Numbered from the stretch's first letter, positions 12,401-23,185 are shown. The stretch is 64,000 nt of DNA from Thalassia testudinum (GCA_037157565.1 JAZHRO010000013.1:36956501-37020500); one strand, 5' to 3'. Notes: a model not told the origin generated them from the sequence alone. Made by a program: numbers and translations.

Positions 12401-15400
12401 CATGGTTTCCGTCAGTAGTAACTTTTAGGACTAGGCTTTCCATGAATAGTCAGTTATTTTCTCCTCTCTTATCATAGAATCAGAGCACCCTTTTTAGGGC
12501 TTTGAGCATGACCTCGCTACCACCTCTATCTAGAAATGTCAATTTGGGTCCACCGCATCTTGAACCTGAACCAGCCCAACCCGAATAAAACAGATAGAAA
12601 CCTGACCTAATGTATTTTTCAAGCAGGTTTGGATTTTAATTTAGAAGCCCTATGTGGTTTGGGTTTGGGTTTGGCTGTATATCCACTCACTTGACCTGAT
12701 CATGCAACCCATGTACTCAAATAATTCTATATATTTCCCCAAAACCCTAAGCTCCTCTCCAATCTCGACCCCCACAAACTCCTCACCCCAACTTACCTGA
12801 TTCACCTACTTTCCTCCACCTTTACACTCTTACCCTCTAACCTCTATGGCTCAACCCTTCGTCCACCTTATCCTTACAATCTCACCCTCTAACCTCTATG
12901 GCTGCACCACCCTTCATTGGTCCACCCACACAGTTACCTTTCCTCCTTTACTGTTCCATCTCATCCCTCCTTTCCTGTTGCTCGTACGCTTAGGCAGTGA
13001 TGCATTCCACTGGCAGGCAACACTGTTGTAGATGGGTTGCTCGCCGCTCCTTATGCTCGATGCTAAATTGCCACCCCTCGTCCCATCCTGTAAAGATAAA
13101 TAAGAAGCACCAAATATAGAGAGGCATTGCACTGTCTAATTACCGCATTGGGTATATCACAACGAGCTCAATGCCATATTTAAAGGGATAGTTATATTTG
13201 GAATATCAAGTGATCAAACCCAATCCTTGTTTCTAAGGCACAAAAGAGCAATAAGGGTCAATTTTGAAGGAAAGAATAAATATAACAAAAGAGCAATAAG
13301 TAAAAGTTCTTGGTTAAGTAGGTATATCATGAGAGGTGACCAAAAAAATTGGTCAAGTAGATCACCATATTTGGGTGACCTAGATGTGTTTAATTTCTAA
13401 AGTGAAAGCACATAAATGAGATTCCAATTTGTTACTAGCACTAGTCAAGTCACATGGTATGTAGGAACCACAACCCTTCCTCTATCCTATCTCTAGGCCA
13501 ATTATAGCAACTCTGTTTTTTTTTTTGAAAGAATGTAGCAAATCTATGTTATTTAATTTTAGTTGCACCTTGGAAGAGAAAAAAAAACCTATCCTTCAGG
13601 CAATCTACATTGTTGTTATTTATGACAAGTAAATCTTTGATTTAATTAGGCTTTTTGCATCTCTTTAGCGTCACCATTTTTGCTTAATAATTTGCTATAA
13701 CTATGGGTCAGCTGTCCAAGGGACTAGACATGGATTTGAAATGGGCATGTGATAGTATTATCTTAGTCTACATTGTATTTTCTTACTATATTTTGGCAAA
13801 GTTACAAGTTAGTCCTTATAAAACATATAAGTAAACAGCATGATTTTCTTGGCTGCTTACTCCCTTAGAATTATACCTCCCCTTAAAATATCAATAATCA
13901 GCACAATTTCTATCATTTTGTGGCTTTCTTTCACCTATCATCTTTCATCAGATCCACATTCCTTGAAATATACTTGTGACCTAATTTAGTAGCTTTGGCC
14001 TTTTTAGAATGTATACCAATCTCTTTTAAAAAACAAAAAAGTATAGCAATCTAAGTATGTCCACTGAACATAAAAAAAATAAGCTCACTAAATGAGAGTG
14101 AACTTGACACATCCACTCTTTTTGAATCCAATAACAATGATAGTCCTCCATCTAGTTTTGTTCAAGTTGACGTAAGAAAAAGAGATTGACTTTAGATATT
14201 TGGGATCATTTTGAAAGAAACAATGTTGATAGTCTTATGAAGACTATTTGTCATTATTATTTGAAAACATTGTTGGGTGGATCAAAACATGGGACTTCTC
14301 ATTTACGTGAATACCTAAAGAAGTGCAAAAAAAAGACAAATAAGGATATTAGAACAGTTGCTGCAACTCAAAAGAAAATTGATGGAAGCTTGGGGAATTA
14401 TTACTTTGGTCAAATGGCATATAGAAGAGATCTTGTGAACATGATTTTGAAAAGGTTGAACATGATCATATTAGGTGTATATTCTCCCAATAGCACGTAG
14501 CACTTCAGTTTCAAAAAGTGTGTGGTTGGTCTTCAACACTTTTCAAGATGATCTTCCATAATATTGTTTCCAGTAATGTCGTGAAGATTTACGGACAATA
14601 ACAGATTAAGGAAGGTCATGCAGATGGTGGAAAACAAAGAGGAAGTTGAGTTGCAATTGCTACCAATTTGTGGATATCAACTAATTAAAGGAGAGGATAC
14701 ATGGTCATAATCGATCATTTTATAAATGACTTGTGGATCAAGTAAAACAAAATTTTAGGTAACTTCTCATTGCATTAGTTTGTACTATTCTAGCATATAT
14801 GTCATGACCCCTATACCAAGCTGCAAAAATCTTTTTTCAATCCATTTCAATCAAGGTTATGAAACTATCCATTATAAATAAATGCACCAACAGCAGGAAC
14901 AATAAATTAAATTGTACGAATAAAATTCTTGTCAGATGCTTTCTATTTGTAAATGCCATTCATTTTACTCATAATGCACATCAAGTTAACTTGAGTAGAA
15001 TGAGTATATCAAGGAATGAGCAAGTGCTTGGTAAGGAATGGAGATAAAAGCATGAGCTAAATGCTTATTTACTTGAACTATTTAATTTGTTAAACCTGAC
15101 TCATTTGTACATTTCATTTTTCTAGTTGAACTTCAATTCATATTATCCCCATTTTTCACAATCATAGCCTCTCCCTATTAGTTTTGGCAAAGTGATCTCT
15201 TATACCCCTAAGCCCCTTGTTTAGCACAGAAATAGTTTGCAAACATTTATATTCCAATCCTACACAATGCTCCTTTTTAGATAGTTCTATCATTGGTATA
15301 ACACTAAAATCTAGGTATCATGCCTGTACTTCTCAGCTAGTCCTTCATGGTTTGCTATCTTTCTCTCATGTACCCAAGAATGCCATCATGCCTCAATCTA

Positions 15401-17812
15401 ATAAGTAGTAACCACTAAATTCTTTAGGATTATGCTTCTACCCTCCATGTTTTCTTGTGGATTTGCTATCTAGTCCCAAATTTCAGGGACCTTGTCATCC
15501 TATGTGGTGTCAAACCTTACGTCGGTAACCATCAAGGTGTGGTCATAGAACACTAATCTATTTATCAAGTGGACCTCCCAGATTCCACCTCTATTTTATC
15601 CAACTCAAGACATCTAATCACCACTCTAGGTCATAGGACTAGAGGACAAAGACATATGCTCATGGTCAATCTCCCGGGCTCATTCCTTTATCCGCAACTC
15701 TCAATGTGTATCGTGTTGAGGCATCTACTGGTAAGAAGCACACCGGGGCGAATGGAGTCTTACCACTTTCTTCATAGCCCTCAACCTTGAAGCCCTTAAA
15801 CTCTAGCACCTTTGCAAGAGGTCATCACCTCCCAAGGGATCCGGGTACTCATAGATCTGAGAGCCAATGCACTAAGTGATCTCATCCAATTTGGTGCTAG
15901 CTTTGGTTTATGGCTTAGCCTCCTGTCCTGCTTCATCATATGATTGATTCTTTCCCTTGATTTCTGATATCAAATCATGAGTCATGGGATGAATTCTTAG
16001 ATCAAAACTTTACTTTCTACCTTAATATTTGGCATCTAATCATTTTAGGATTCATTCCTTGGATTTGTGCCCATGATTATTGGAAGTATCACTGCTGTTT
16101 CGCTGGCACCTTAATAATCTTATTTCCCTAAGTTGTAATATCCTAAACTATTAATTCATTACTTATTTAAATAGTGGGCTACTTGATTTGGATGCCCAAA
16201 TACCCCTTTGGTTGCCCAACCCTAGTTGCTTCATTATTCAAATCTCTGCCTGATTTGGGCACCCAAACTACAAATTTAGTCGTTCAGGTCAAACTTTGGG
16301 CACCTGAGCATCCATTTTGGTCACTCAAATGTGCAATAGATCCAATTCTAGGAAAGAATACTTGCACTGCTCTTTGATCCATTCAACGTGGACTAACCCC
16401 TACTCTCTTCCTTGACCTTCCACAATTATTAAACTAAATTTACGGTAGAAATATATCCATTAATTTGGTTCTGAATAAGAGAATTTCAGATTGAACTCCT
16501 CAAACTGAACTTAACCAAATTTTTTGTAATTGCCTTGAGCATGGTGCATGACTCAAATGTGCCAATGACTTCACATGATGCTTCTGTCTGCTGTATAAAA
16601 GATTAAGGCAGGCATGGTGGTGGGTGCTTGCTATGGTTCTTTGTGAAGTTGAATGGATCCATGAATTGTTGGAAATTAAAAAGCAATAATCATCATTTAT
16701 TTTGACAACTGATGTGATTGTGCCCGAACATCACAAAATCAGTTACAACCAATCTAGATATATGCATATTCATCGTCTTTTCCCTTGATCAGAGGTTGCA
16801 GTCAGTGATTGCAGTCTTGACATGTTTCAGCTGAACATCAGTATACACACCAAAAGCTTTTCTTGTCAGCAGCACTGTAAATTGAAGTCCTTAGTTGACT
16901 GTCTAAGGACATGGTTGTAAATACCCCAGTGACAATTTTGCACATGATTTTCTATGCTTCTCTTGTTAACATAATTGACGAGAAACTATATCATTGATCA
17001 TGTCTGCAGACTGCCTTCCTGAAGTGGAGTTAAAGATCTCCTGATTTGGTTGTGTGGTTAAGTTTGTTTTACAGCTGCACTTTACCGCTTCATGCTGTTT
17101 CCTGAACATAGATGCTACTTGGCCTTTAATCCAACTCGGGTTGAAATTCCGCACCTTTTTTTTGCTAATGTCATCCTTTACCTCTCTGTTCCCTTGCAAC
17201 AATAGCAGATTACAGGGCCCATTGATGGGTCTCTCTTAAGCAGCTTACATAGCCATGCAATATCTTGGAAAGCAGATATGGAAGAAGACTTTTACATATT
17301 AGTTACATGAGAACCACAGACCTGCACTTTTGCACTGCTTCAATGCTGTTAATTTGTTCCAAATTATCTTGAAATAAGAGGATGACCTTGTCGACTTGTT
17401 TTTTGCATCTATGAACTTAGTTATGAACTTAGCTGCTTGTAAGTTTTACAAATTTGGCATGCAACATTTATTAATTTGTGTAGTATGTGTGAGCTATAAA
17501 AGTTGTTTAGCATCTGAAGTTGATTCGCCTTTTGTTTTTACAGTCTTCAGCTCGTGGGATGTCGGGAAGCTCCAGTGTTTTAAATGGATTAAAGAAAAAT
17601 ATGATGGTCCCAGAGTCCGTTTCTGTGTCATTGGAGATGGCTTAGAAGAATGTTTTGCTGCTGAAAAAATGGCATGGCCATTTGTCAAGATCGATTTGGA
17701 ACCATACAGCAGGAACAGGTTTCCAGGTCTCTCAACAAAAATGCTGGGATGCTACATGGATGTGGTTTATGGAGAATCAAAGGATAAGTGCCATGAAGAT
17801 GATGGTCCTTAA
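3424..17812 (+). CDS. EYA: EYA-type protein phosphatase (eyes absent homologue), last two coding exons
   Basis: The exons are 3424-3618 and 17544-17812; upstream exons are left of the window. Exon one (acceptor TGTACAG, donor AAAACG/GT) encodes QVLLEQLSRKQE and the hallmark NVLVTSGSLIPSLVKCLLFRLD. Exon two (acceptor TTTTTACAG, ends TAA) encodes DVGKLQCFKWIKEKY and CVIGDGLEEC, then WPFVKIDL, GRFPGL-like and VVYG segments. The exons join in phase (G/TC makes one Val codon) and give about 153 C-terminal residues. Plant EYA proteins are HAD-family phosphatases; the nucleophile DxDxT motif would be in a missing upstream exon, while the GDGxEE loop of the acidic motif is intact here. The 13.9-kb intron is full of transposon remains. 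No frame damage is seen in the coding exons. Family call is firm; whether the gene is expressed is unknown. Confidence 0.85.
3619..5282 (+). other. EYA intron, 5' part, no other gene seen
   Basis: AT-rich intron sequence. Several short open frames (for example near 3880-4137 and 4532-4774) are rich in Leu and Phe and match nothing known. I see no repeat unit or RNA gene in it. Confidence 0.6.
5283..6346 (+). mobile_element. old 5'-truncated LINE fragment with poly(A) tail
   Basis: Plus-strand translation, with stops, gives LNLDFSDALLAKWV near 5310-5355. This parallels GVRDSGRSNDSLLAKWV in the antisense LINE next door. Further on come SARKAYRGFWE and, around 5920-6110, KIPSKFKIFLWLL and CILCRERED, which form the zinc-binding region (zf-RVT) found at the end of plant L1 ORF2. 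The fragment ends in an A run at 6338-6346. It is much more decayed than the neighbouring LINE and lies in the opposite orientation. Confidence 0.75.
5404..5497 (+). repeat. tandem duplication of about 47 bp inside the LINE fragment
   Basis: The segment beginning CTCCAATTAAAC and ending CTCGTGGGT or TTCGTGGGT occurs twice in a row with few differences. The duplication postdates LINE insertion, because the neighbouring LINE has one copy of the corresponding coding stretch. Confidence 0.6.
6402..6421. repeat. LINE target site duplication, left copy
   Basis: TTCAGTAGTCATCCTTTTTT matches the right copy at 11936-11955 over 20 bases. It borders the 3' end of the minus-strand LINE. Confidence 0.9.
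6527..7315 (-). pseudogene. LINE ORF2 C-terminal part with zf-RVT domain
   Basis: A 262-codon open stretch. It includes FSVAAAYRRL, KATCPLKVKIFAWLL and CPLCGGDEEDVDHLFFTCPF, the Cys/His-rich C-terminal domain (zf-RVT) of plant L1 ORF2. It overlaps the upstream thumb segment in another frame, so a frameshift lies near 7200-7300. The domain is thought to help bind element RNA during target-primed reverse transcription. Confidence 0.85.
7185..7877 (-). pseudogene. LINE ORF2 thumb and connection region
   Basis: Open for 230 codons. It shows the post-palm motifs PIRYLGLQLSNGR and RLLSRGGRLVLLKAVLSAMPSYF, then ATRNFFWSN and DGGLGVRDSGRSNDSLLAKW, typical of plant L1 ORF2 after the catalytic palm. 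It is in the same frame as the 7944-8141 piece and is separated from it by a stop. Confidence 0.85.
7944..8868 (-). pseudogene. LINE reverse transcriptase domain, frameshifted and catalytically altered
   Basis: The 8032-8868 stretch carries GPDGFPVAFYREFW, the NKFYMFLLPKEG and EYRPIALSNAIY blocks, QTAFVPGRNI, KVDFSKAYDSIQW and RGVRQGCPLAPMLF, which are L1 reverse transcriptase blocks 0 to 5. A frame change follows near 8100. The next block, in 7944-8141, reads LQYANDTIFF instead of a YADDT-type box, so one catalytic aspartate is asparagine. The domain would copy element RNA at a nicked target; this copy cannot. Confidence 0.9.
8838..9317 (-). pseudogene. LINE ORF2 linker between endonuclease and reverse transcriptase
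   Basis: A 159-codon open stretch rich in Arg, Glu and Lys. It contains KWLKEGDSNTRFFHMTASGKRRNWIDRL, a block that precedes the reverse transcriptase in plant L1 ORF2 proteins. It shares its frame with the endonuclease piece; a frameshift near 8850 leads into the reverse transcriptase. Confidence 0.8.
9318..10007 (-). pseudogene. LINE ORF2 endonuclease (AP-endonuclease-like)
   Basis: The open part, 9447-10007, begins MGGLNDPSRQAALR. It includes VVFLQETKWG (catalytic Glu), YGPMEGRRRQALWEDL and WLVGGDFNVTLRAEDR (catalytic Asp and Asn). A TGA at the end of the open part replaces a residue in SGG-Q-*-SRIDRFLVS. The same frame continues through a second stop to the linker. The LINE endonuclease nicks target DNA at T-rich sites, which fits the T-run target seen here. 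Confidence 0.88.
10008..11147 (-). other. LINE region between ORF1 zinc-knuckle part and endonuclease
   Basis: About 1.1 kb of very GC-rich sequence. Minus-strand open frames are short and low-complexity (Gly, Arg, Ala rich). It probably holds the ORF1 C-terminus and the inter-ORF segment, but frame breaks prevent a clear assignment. The long plus-strand open frames here are antisense shadows. Confidence 0.5.
11148..11915 (-). pseudogene. LINE ORF1 protein with CCHC zinc knuckles
   Basis: A 255-codon frame starting 20 bp from the 5' junction. It carries two adjacent knuckles, CFKCLGEGHLAAEC and CLRCGVLGHRRSGC, near residues 42-75. After them comes a region of about 150 residues that resembles the DUF4283-type RNA-binding domain of plant L1 ORF1. 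The knuckle-first order is one I associate with grass-type L1 ORF1. The role would be to coat and chaperone LINE RNA. The start may be truncated. Confidence 0.75.
11936..11955. repeat. LINE target site duplication, right copy
   Basis: TTCAGTAGTCATCCTTTTTT, identical to 6402-6421. It borders the 5' end of the minus-strand LINE. Confidence 0.9.
11956..14185 (+). other. EYA intron, middle part
   Basis: AT-rich sequence with no gene. Near 12834-12906 a short phrase, TACCCTCTAACCTCTATGGCT or a variant, is repeated about 56 bp apart. At 12535-12690 there are GGGTTTGGGTTTGG and AACCCGAA phrases, of the kind seen at the ends of some plant hAT-like MITEs, but no clear terminal repeats. Confidence 0.5.
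14186..14600 (+). pseudogene. hAT-family transposase remnant (BED zinc finger region)
   Basis: The open frame 14186-14500 begins with a WDHFER motif. It continues with CHYYLKTLLGGSKHGTSHLREYLKKC, which matches the BED zinc finger layout of plant hAT transposases (C..C, GTS.L..H/Y, C). The second Cys is Tyr and the His is Tyr, so the finger is dead. After the stop, frame pieces around 14505-14595 read VVGLQ and resemble the next hAT block (GLQPLFK...SRNT). No terminal inverted repeats were found. Confidence 0.6.
14601..17543 (+). other. EYA intron, 3' part
   Basis: AT-rich intron without recognised genes apart from the repeat cluster at 16185-16345. Open frames such as 15569-15790 and 17054-17239 show no known domain. 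The intron ends with a good acceptor tract (TTTTGTTTTTACAG). Confidence 0.55.
16185..16345. repeat. cluster of TTTGG...CCCAAA imperfect palindromes
   Basis: Five or six variants of TTTGGGCACCCAAA follow one another at about 20-40 bp spacing: TTTGGATGCCCAAA, TTTGGTTGCCCAA, TTTGGGCACCCAAA, TTTGGGCACCTGA and TTTGGTCACTCAAA. They form a degenerate palindromic minisatellite in the EYA intron. Confidence 0.5.
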
Positions 17813-18513
17813 GGATGCCAAATTTGACTTCCAAGTTCTTGTCTCATTGTCAAAGTATCTGTATTTTGAAGGATGTAGAGTTGTTATGGCATCCTGGCAC
17901 TGGTTAGTAATCAATCAGGTATGGTGGAAATTGCTGTTTCTTTTGGTAATGGGTGTACTTCTCAATTCACATAATGTTATTGTGGAGCTTTACACCTGTT
18001 GATCCAGGCGTTAATTATGGTGTTCTGAATTTTTCTGACTTGCAGGACTTCCTTGAACCGTTGTCTCTTCGAACACAAGTTGTGCCAGAACCTGAGATGC
18101 AGGGGGCATTCCTGCTTAGCAGCCATGCAAATGATTTCTCCGTGGCCCCTCTGACATGGAGAAGGCAAATGGGTGGAAGTTGCGCATCTGTAATCTCATG
18201 GTGGGCTTAGCATATATGGTGGTTGCATAATTTTTGTGGTGGGTGGTTGAAAGGAAAAAGATTCAGCATCCAGCTACCTGTTTTTTTGGAGAGTAAAAAG
18301 GATGGTCATATAGGATTAGTGGTGATCTGCATCCAGCTACCTTTTTGTTTGTTATACGAGTTTGTTGTGGTGAATGTTAATCATCTTGATGCCAAGCATT
18401 TGAGTTCTCCTGAATACCAGTACATATCTCGCATTTGTGATGGCGGAGCTCATCCATGCCAACTATTTCCCAAAGAAAACTGTGTTCTTCATTCACACAT
18501 AAAAGGCCCTTAG
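17813..18513 (+). other. probable EYA 3' untranslated region, possibly with a small intron
   Basis: The sequence after the EYA stop is moderately AT-rich and non-coding. A donor-like CAGGTATGG at 17917-17925 and an acceptor TCTGACTTGCAG ending at 18045 could bound a 127-bp 3'UTR intron. I see no clear polyadenylation site, so the end is arbitrary. Confidence 0.3.
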
Positions 18514-20352
18514 ACATGAGTCATGAGTGCATTAAGAGAGGTTTCATGCGATTCAGTGGTCCCTTGTATGAGTAGGAGTTTGTAAAAATAGTTTCATGGT
18601 GTTTGGGAATGAATATGTTGAGGATTGGAAGTTACAAATCCCAGTTCAGACTTGCCCTCTGACCTGGGTTATTCAATGGATGTTTGATTACAAGGTATTC
18701 CGATGGAATTGTCGTTTGATCTTAAAGTCAGCCATCCATTAGTCTGGCAAAGCTTATTCATGAATTAAAAGGTTCTGCCTAGGAGATGTCTGATCAACTG
18801 CTCAGATGACACATAGACTAATTGACTAATTAGACAACACATGCCGAAAATATGTGTTGTCTGAAGGTTGGTCTAGACGTTCAATGGTGTTGTTGGATGT
18901 TTGGGAATTGAGATAAAATTGGACCCCCAACATCCACTTGAGGTGACGTTTGATCATAAAGTGGGATGACTTATTTGATATTATTGGATGTCTCATAGCT
19001 TGACCAAACATCTGATAATGCTTATATAGTTTTGATTGAATCAAAAGTTCCCCAGGAGGATTGAAATGGGATTTAAGTTGGCTAATTCTTGGCCTAACTT
19101 GAAACAATAATACAATGACTTTGCCAAGAGTTTAAGATAGGAATTGGTTTGATCTTAGGGTTTCACATGAAACCTCAAACAATCAAGTAGGTCCATAGGT
19201 TTAAAAAATCCTAGTATTGGACAAGAAATGGAATGAAATGGTGATCAGGTTATGATAGGTGGATCTGTGAGATTGGATATCTTGACCTCGTGAATTGAGA
19301 GTTCATTGTTGTGGGTTGAAGGCCCGAGAACTTGGGATAGTTAGTAGCTACCAATGGTCAACCTTAAACTTGGAAAGTTGGTTACGGTGACAAGCTGTGG
19401 TTTGTCATCGAAATGAGGTATTTGTAAGTACCTAGATTTGACTCGACACAATGGTACTCACATGTAAGCGTTCGCATGTGTGGATGACATTAGGGTATCT
19501 CATATGTTGGCACTTGTATATGCGAATGGTGTTGAGGTACCATAAGAGAGTTTAGTTGAGATCTCATTCGATGGTAGATTGAGAGGGCACATTTGGAGTA
19601 TTTGCTCCTAACAGGAGTATTAATGTGATTCGATAATTTTGGCCAACCTCACCACTATTGACTTGAATGATCAATGATTGAACTTTAACGAATTTGAATT
19701 GATCTTACTCTTCACGTTCTTGAGGCGTTGACTTGGATAGCTCTCAAGAGGCTTACTCTCTTAATTGATGTTAACAACATTTTCGTACCATGAGAACATG
19801 TACACTTCATTTGAGGACCACTAGTGCTATTAATCTTTCCGCTAATCAAGAAGAGATCATCAAGTTGTGATTTAAGAGGAGGATATGTCTCCATTACCCC
19901 TGCTAGAGAGGGTTGATTCTCAAAATTTGACCATTGAGGCGAGTGAGAGGATTGAATAATGATAATAAGTCTTCGAACAATTGTTGGGATGGCAGTGTTA
20001 GTTAGATGGTCAATCTATAGTGTAGACAATTATATACTACCTATTTTCTTTTGCTGGTACATAGTCTCATCCCTATTGAGCCATTTAGCTCATCTTAATG
20101 ACTTATTTTCAGGACTTGATGGCTTAATGTAGCGATTTTCAGATTTCTCGGGAATGCCAATTTCTCATGTGAGCAGATGAACGATTTTACGAGACTTTGT
20201 GTTGCCTAGAGATGGCAATGGCAGAGGCGTGATGACAGGAGACATGGATAGACCCACCTACTGAGCCCTTGTATCTTCTTTCTGCTAACTTCATTGATGC
20301 AACCTGTCTGAAGGGAGTCATCTATTTTGTGGGCATTAGGCCTAGGGAGGAT
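18514..20352. other. intergenic stretch, nothing recognised
   Basis: No coding region, RNA gene or repeat family that I recognise. Short open frames on either strand are isolated and have no motif. Confidence 0.5.
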
Positions 20353-20357
20353 CTTAT
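20353..20357. repeat. possible outer target duplication of the gypsy array, left
   Basis: CTTAT stands one base outside the left LTR end (TGTTAC at 20359). The same CTTAT stands one base outside the right LTR end (49268-49272). The one-base offset on both sides makes this tentative. Confidence 0.35.
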
Positions 20358-20358
20358 G

Positions 20359-23102
20359 TGTTACGACCCGGTTTCCGAATCCCTACAGGACACGAGATCG
20401 GACTGACTCGACTGATCCCAAGACTCAGTCGTCTAACGAAAAAGTAACTAAAAAGTAGGAAAGTAAACCACATTCATTATACTAAGCAACTAACAATAAC
20501 AAAAGTACAGCAGTAATGAAGTAAAACTACTACAGTATGCACCACCACAACAATAGAAAAGTAAACGGATATAAGAATATAATGTTCAAAATGACAGAGT
20601 ACAAAAGTGCAATAAACTACTCACTACAACTGGAAAGGAGTACAACAGAAAGCTACAACTACTGGGCTCTACTGGGTTCAGCACCCTTTGCAGCCGTAGA
20701 CTCTGGCTGCTCAACACCTGGACCTGAAAAGTGTTATGAGTACACGAAGTCAGCGAACGCTGAGTAGAGTGGCAACCAACTAACTAAACAGTAAAGGTGG
20801 ACAGGTAGCTGTTGTTTTTCAATTATTTTCTTTAGCTAATTATTCTTTTTCACCATTTAGTTTATTTATTAGGTTTCTTTCTTGATCTCGAATGTTCCTC
20901 GTGGGAATAATCTTGATTGCAGTCTTTTCCGAAGAGTAGAAGTTGCACGTGGTGCTCTCCTGGCCGGGAGAGTCCATCGTGGTGGTCCTACACCCAGTCA
21001 ACCACCCCAAGGTCACGGACAGACATAACGGTGACTACGGCACGTGCGAAAAGCGCACGGGTAGCTACCCTACACTGGCACGCGGCCAGTCGTTTCCGTT
21101 AGCGGGTGCGCCCAAAGCACAGAATGGAACCAGTATAGGGCATAGCCCTCTCAGTAATAGGGGTTTAGCCCCTAAGAACCAAACAGGGGTCTCACCACTC
21201 CACAGTCCGCGCACCCTCACTTGACTACCTTGATTTGCCAGGTGGGCCTAACAAGTCGGTATAGGGCGGTTAGCTGAACCCTGGGCCCCGTGGGGTGGCT
21301 AGCTCTCTCCCTACACTAGTAGCTCTCCCCGGTATAGTGTACACGAGGGCTAAGAAGTCGGTATAGAGTGGCCAATCCTAACCCCAAGTCCCAACCCAAG
21401 GGAGGCTAGCTTTGCTCTGCACTAAATAGGGGGGATAGTCTCTCTCCTTGGTATTCCGTACTCAAGGACCAGCTCACTTCCCCACTCACATTTCCAGTTC
21501 CGTTCCATTTATTTCCAGGAGCTCTACTCCTAATTCCCCATAGGGTTCATGCTCATGTTCCTTAGGCCATTCCATATCAGGTTTTATTATTTCTATTTCC
21601 ATTCTTAGGTTACACATATGCAACTGGTAATTCTATCATTCATATTTCTATATTCAGGTTATTCACAGGTAGTTCGTATTTCCAACATTCACTTTTCCAT
21701 TTCCAAGTTATATACATGCAGCTCATATTATGTGTGTGATAGGAATTTGCATTCAACAGTTAACTAGCATAAGTACTACATAATTCGCAGGCAACTGTTA
21801 TTCATTTACAGGCAATTGTTATCATTCTATCTACTCATTCAAGACCGTAATCATTCATTCAATACAAACATTCCAGCATTTCTAGTCCTAGGATTCATAC
21901 CACATCTTAGGTTCTAACCATTCATTCCACACATGCATTTAGGTTTTAATTATATTAAGGGGAAGTCACTCTACCAGTAAACCCAGGAGTAATGGGGGCT
22001 GGAACAGTAGGCTCACGTGCCTCAACAAGCCCCGAACCTGCAATGGAAACAAGTCTTATCACAAGGATCAATCATAAGAGAGTACTCAGAACAGTATAGA
22101 AAGTATTCTAACAAGTAGAGGAAATCATACGGAAAACATCGGTATCTTAATTGCAGAAATCAGACCTTAAACGGACCCTAAATAGATAAAAAACAGTGAT
22201 TCTGACTCAAATCAGATGTCTGGAACACCTTCTAGATGTCTTAAAAGAGTCCAGAGCCATACCTCAAGTCCTGCGCTACTCCTCAGATGTCTAAGAACTC
22301 CGCTGGACCGTCTGGACCTAGTTCCAGACGTCCGACCACCTCTCCGGACGTCTGGAAACGCTTCTCGTCATTTGGTGCCTCGCCTAGATGTTTGAAGTGC
22401 GTGGGAGGGCATGTCCGCGCCTTCTCGAAGCAACTCCTGTGCGAATCAACAGAATCTCTATCAAAAAGGCAAGAAACAGTGTCTCGGCGGAGCGGCCTGC
22501 ATGGTCGTATCCGCAAAGGAGACGTACCTTCGCGAAGCCTCCTTCTCAAATGTCTGGTATCACCTCCATACGTTCGTACCGTCGTCTGGCGGTCACCCCA
22601 GACATCTTTTTTTGGGAAAATCCCAGAACCAGAACCTGCTTCCGCCTTCTCGCGTAGCGCGTGGTCGCGCCACGCCCACTCGCCTGCTGCTCCGACTACA
22701 ACAGTGTCGGGGAGGATCTCCCCGATGCACTCCTCCGTCCTACGCATGCGCCGACTGGCCATGAGCTCACCAGCGAGCTCCCACGCAAGCTCGCAAACTG
22801 TCTCTCCTCGCCTCCTCACGCCGCTCCTCTCCTTCGCTCCACCGTTCTCGCTCGGCTGCTTTCATTGGAGTGTAAGAGGGAGGTGGCTGGGAAGTGAGGT
22901 GAAACGAGGGAGAGGAGGGTGTGGGTTTAGGGTTTTTGTCGGGCGGAAGGAGAGAGAAGAAGAAACGAGGGATGTGTACTATCCACGTGCAGACGCGAGC
23001 TCGTACACGAAAATTTCAATTTCCAAACGTCTGGGAAGGTGTCCAGACGTCTGACCCAAGTTCCAAACGTCTTAAAGGGCTCAAACAGCATGGGTCTTAA
23101 CA
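20359..23102 (-). repeat. gypsy LTR A (3' LTR of unit 1)
   Basis: 2744 bp, from TGTTAC to TTAACA, colinear with LTR C. The right end is fixed by alignment to LTR C: the last 32 bases from CTTAAA to TAACA have the same length in both. On the minus strand U3 is at the right (about 22200-23102). Confidence 0.85.
22210..23075 (-). promoter_or_regulatory. array of CAGACGTCTG-like palindromes in U3 of LTR A
   Basis: About a dozen variants of the palindrome CCAGACGTCTGG occur, for example at 22213, 22238, 22286, 22324, 22345, 22553, 22599, 23027 and 23067, and one perfect decamer at 23044-23053. The core GACGTC is the type of site bound by plant TGA/bZIP factors. The position in U3 suggests an enhancer, but this is inference. 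Confidence 0.5.
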
Positions 23103-23185
23103 TTATAACAAACTTAAAGGAAGTTTCATCCCCGAAACTTGAGCTAGCTAGGGTGTGGAAAGAAAACAACATATGCATAGCAAAT

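Noticed and set aside
18223..18513. 96-codon plus-strand frame after the EYA stop
   Set aside because: No domain, no splice connection in phase with EYA, and composition typical of untranslated sequence.
22287..23054. 255-codon plus-strand frame and 178-codon minus-strand frame in LTR A
   Set aside because: Both fall within the gypsy U3. LTR C has no matching conserved frame, so they are chance open frames.
22210..23075. CRISPR-like array of short repeats
   Set aside because: Motifs are palindromic, variable and irregularly spaced, and the genome is a plant nucleus. A CRISPR array is not credible.
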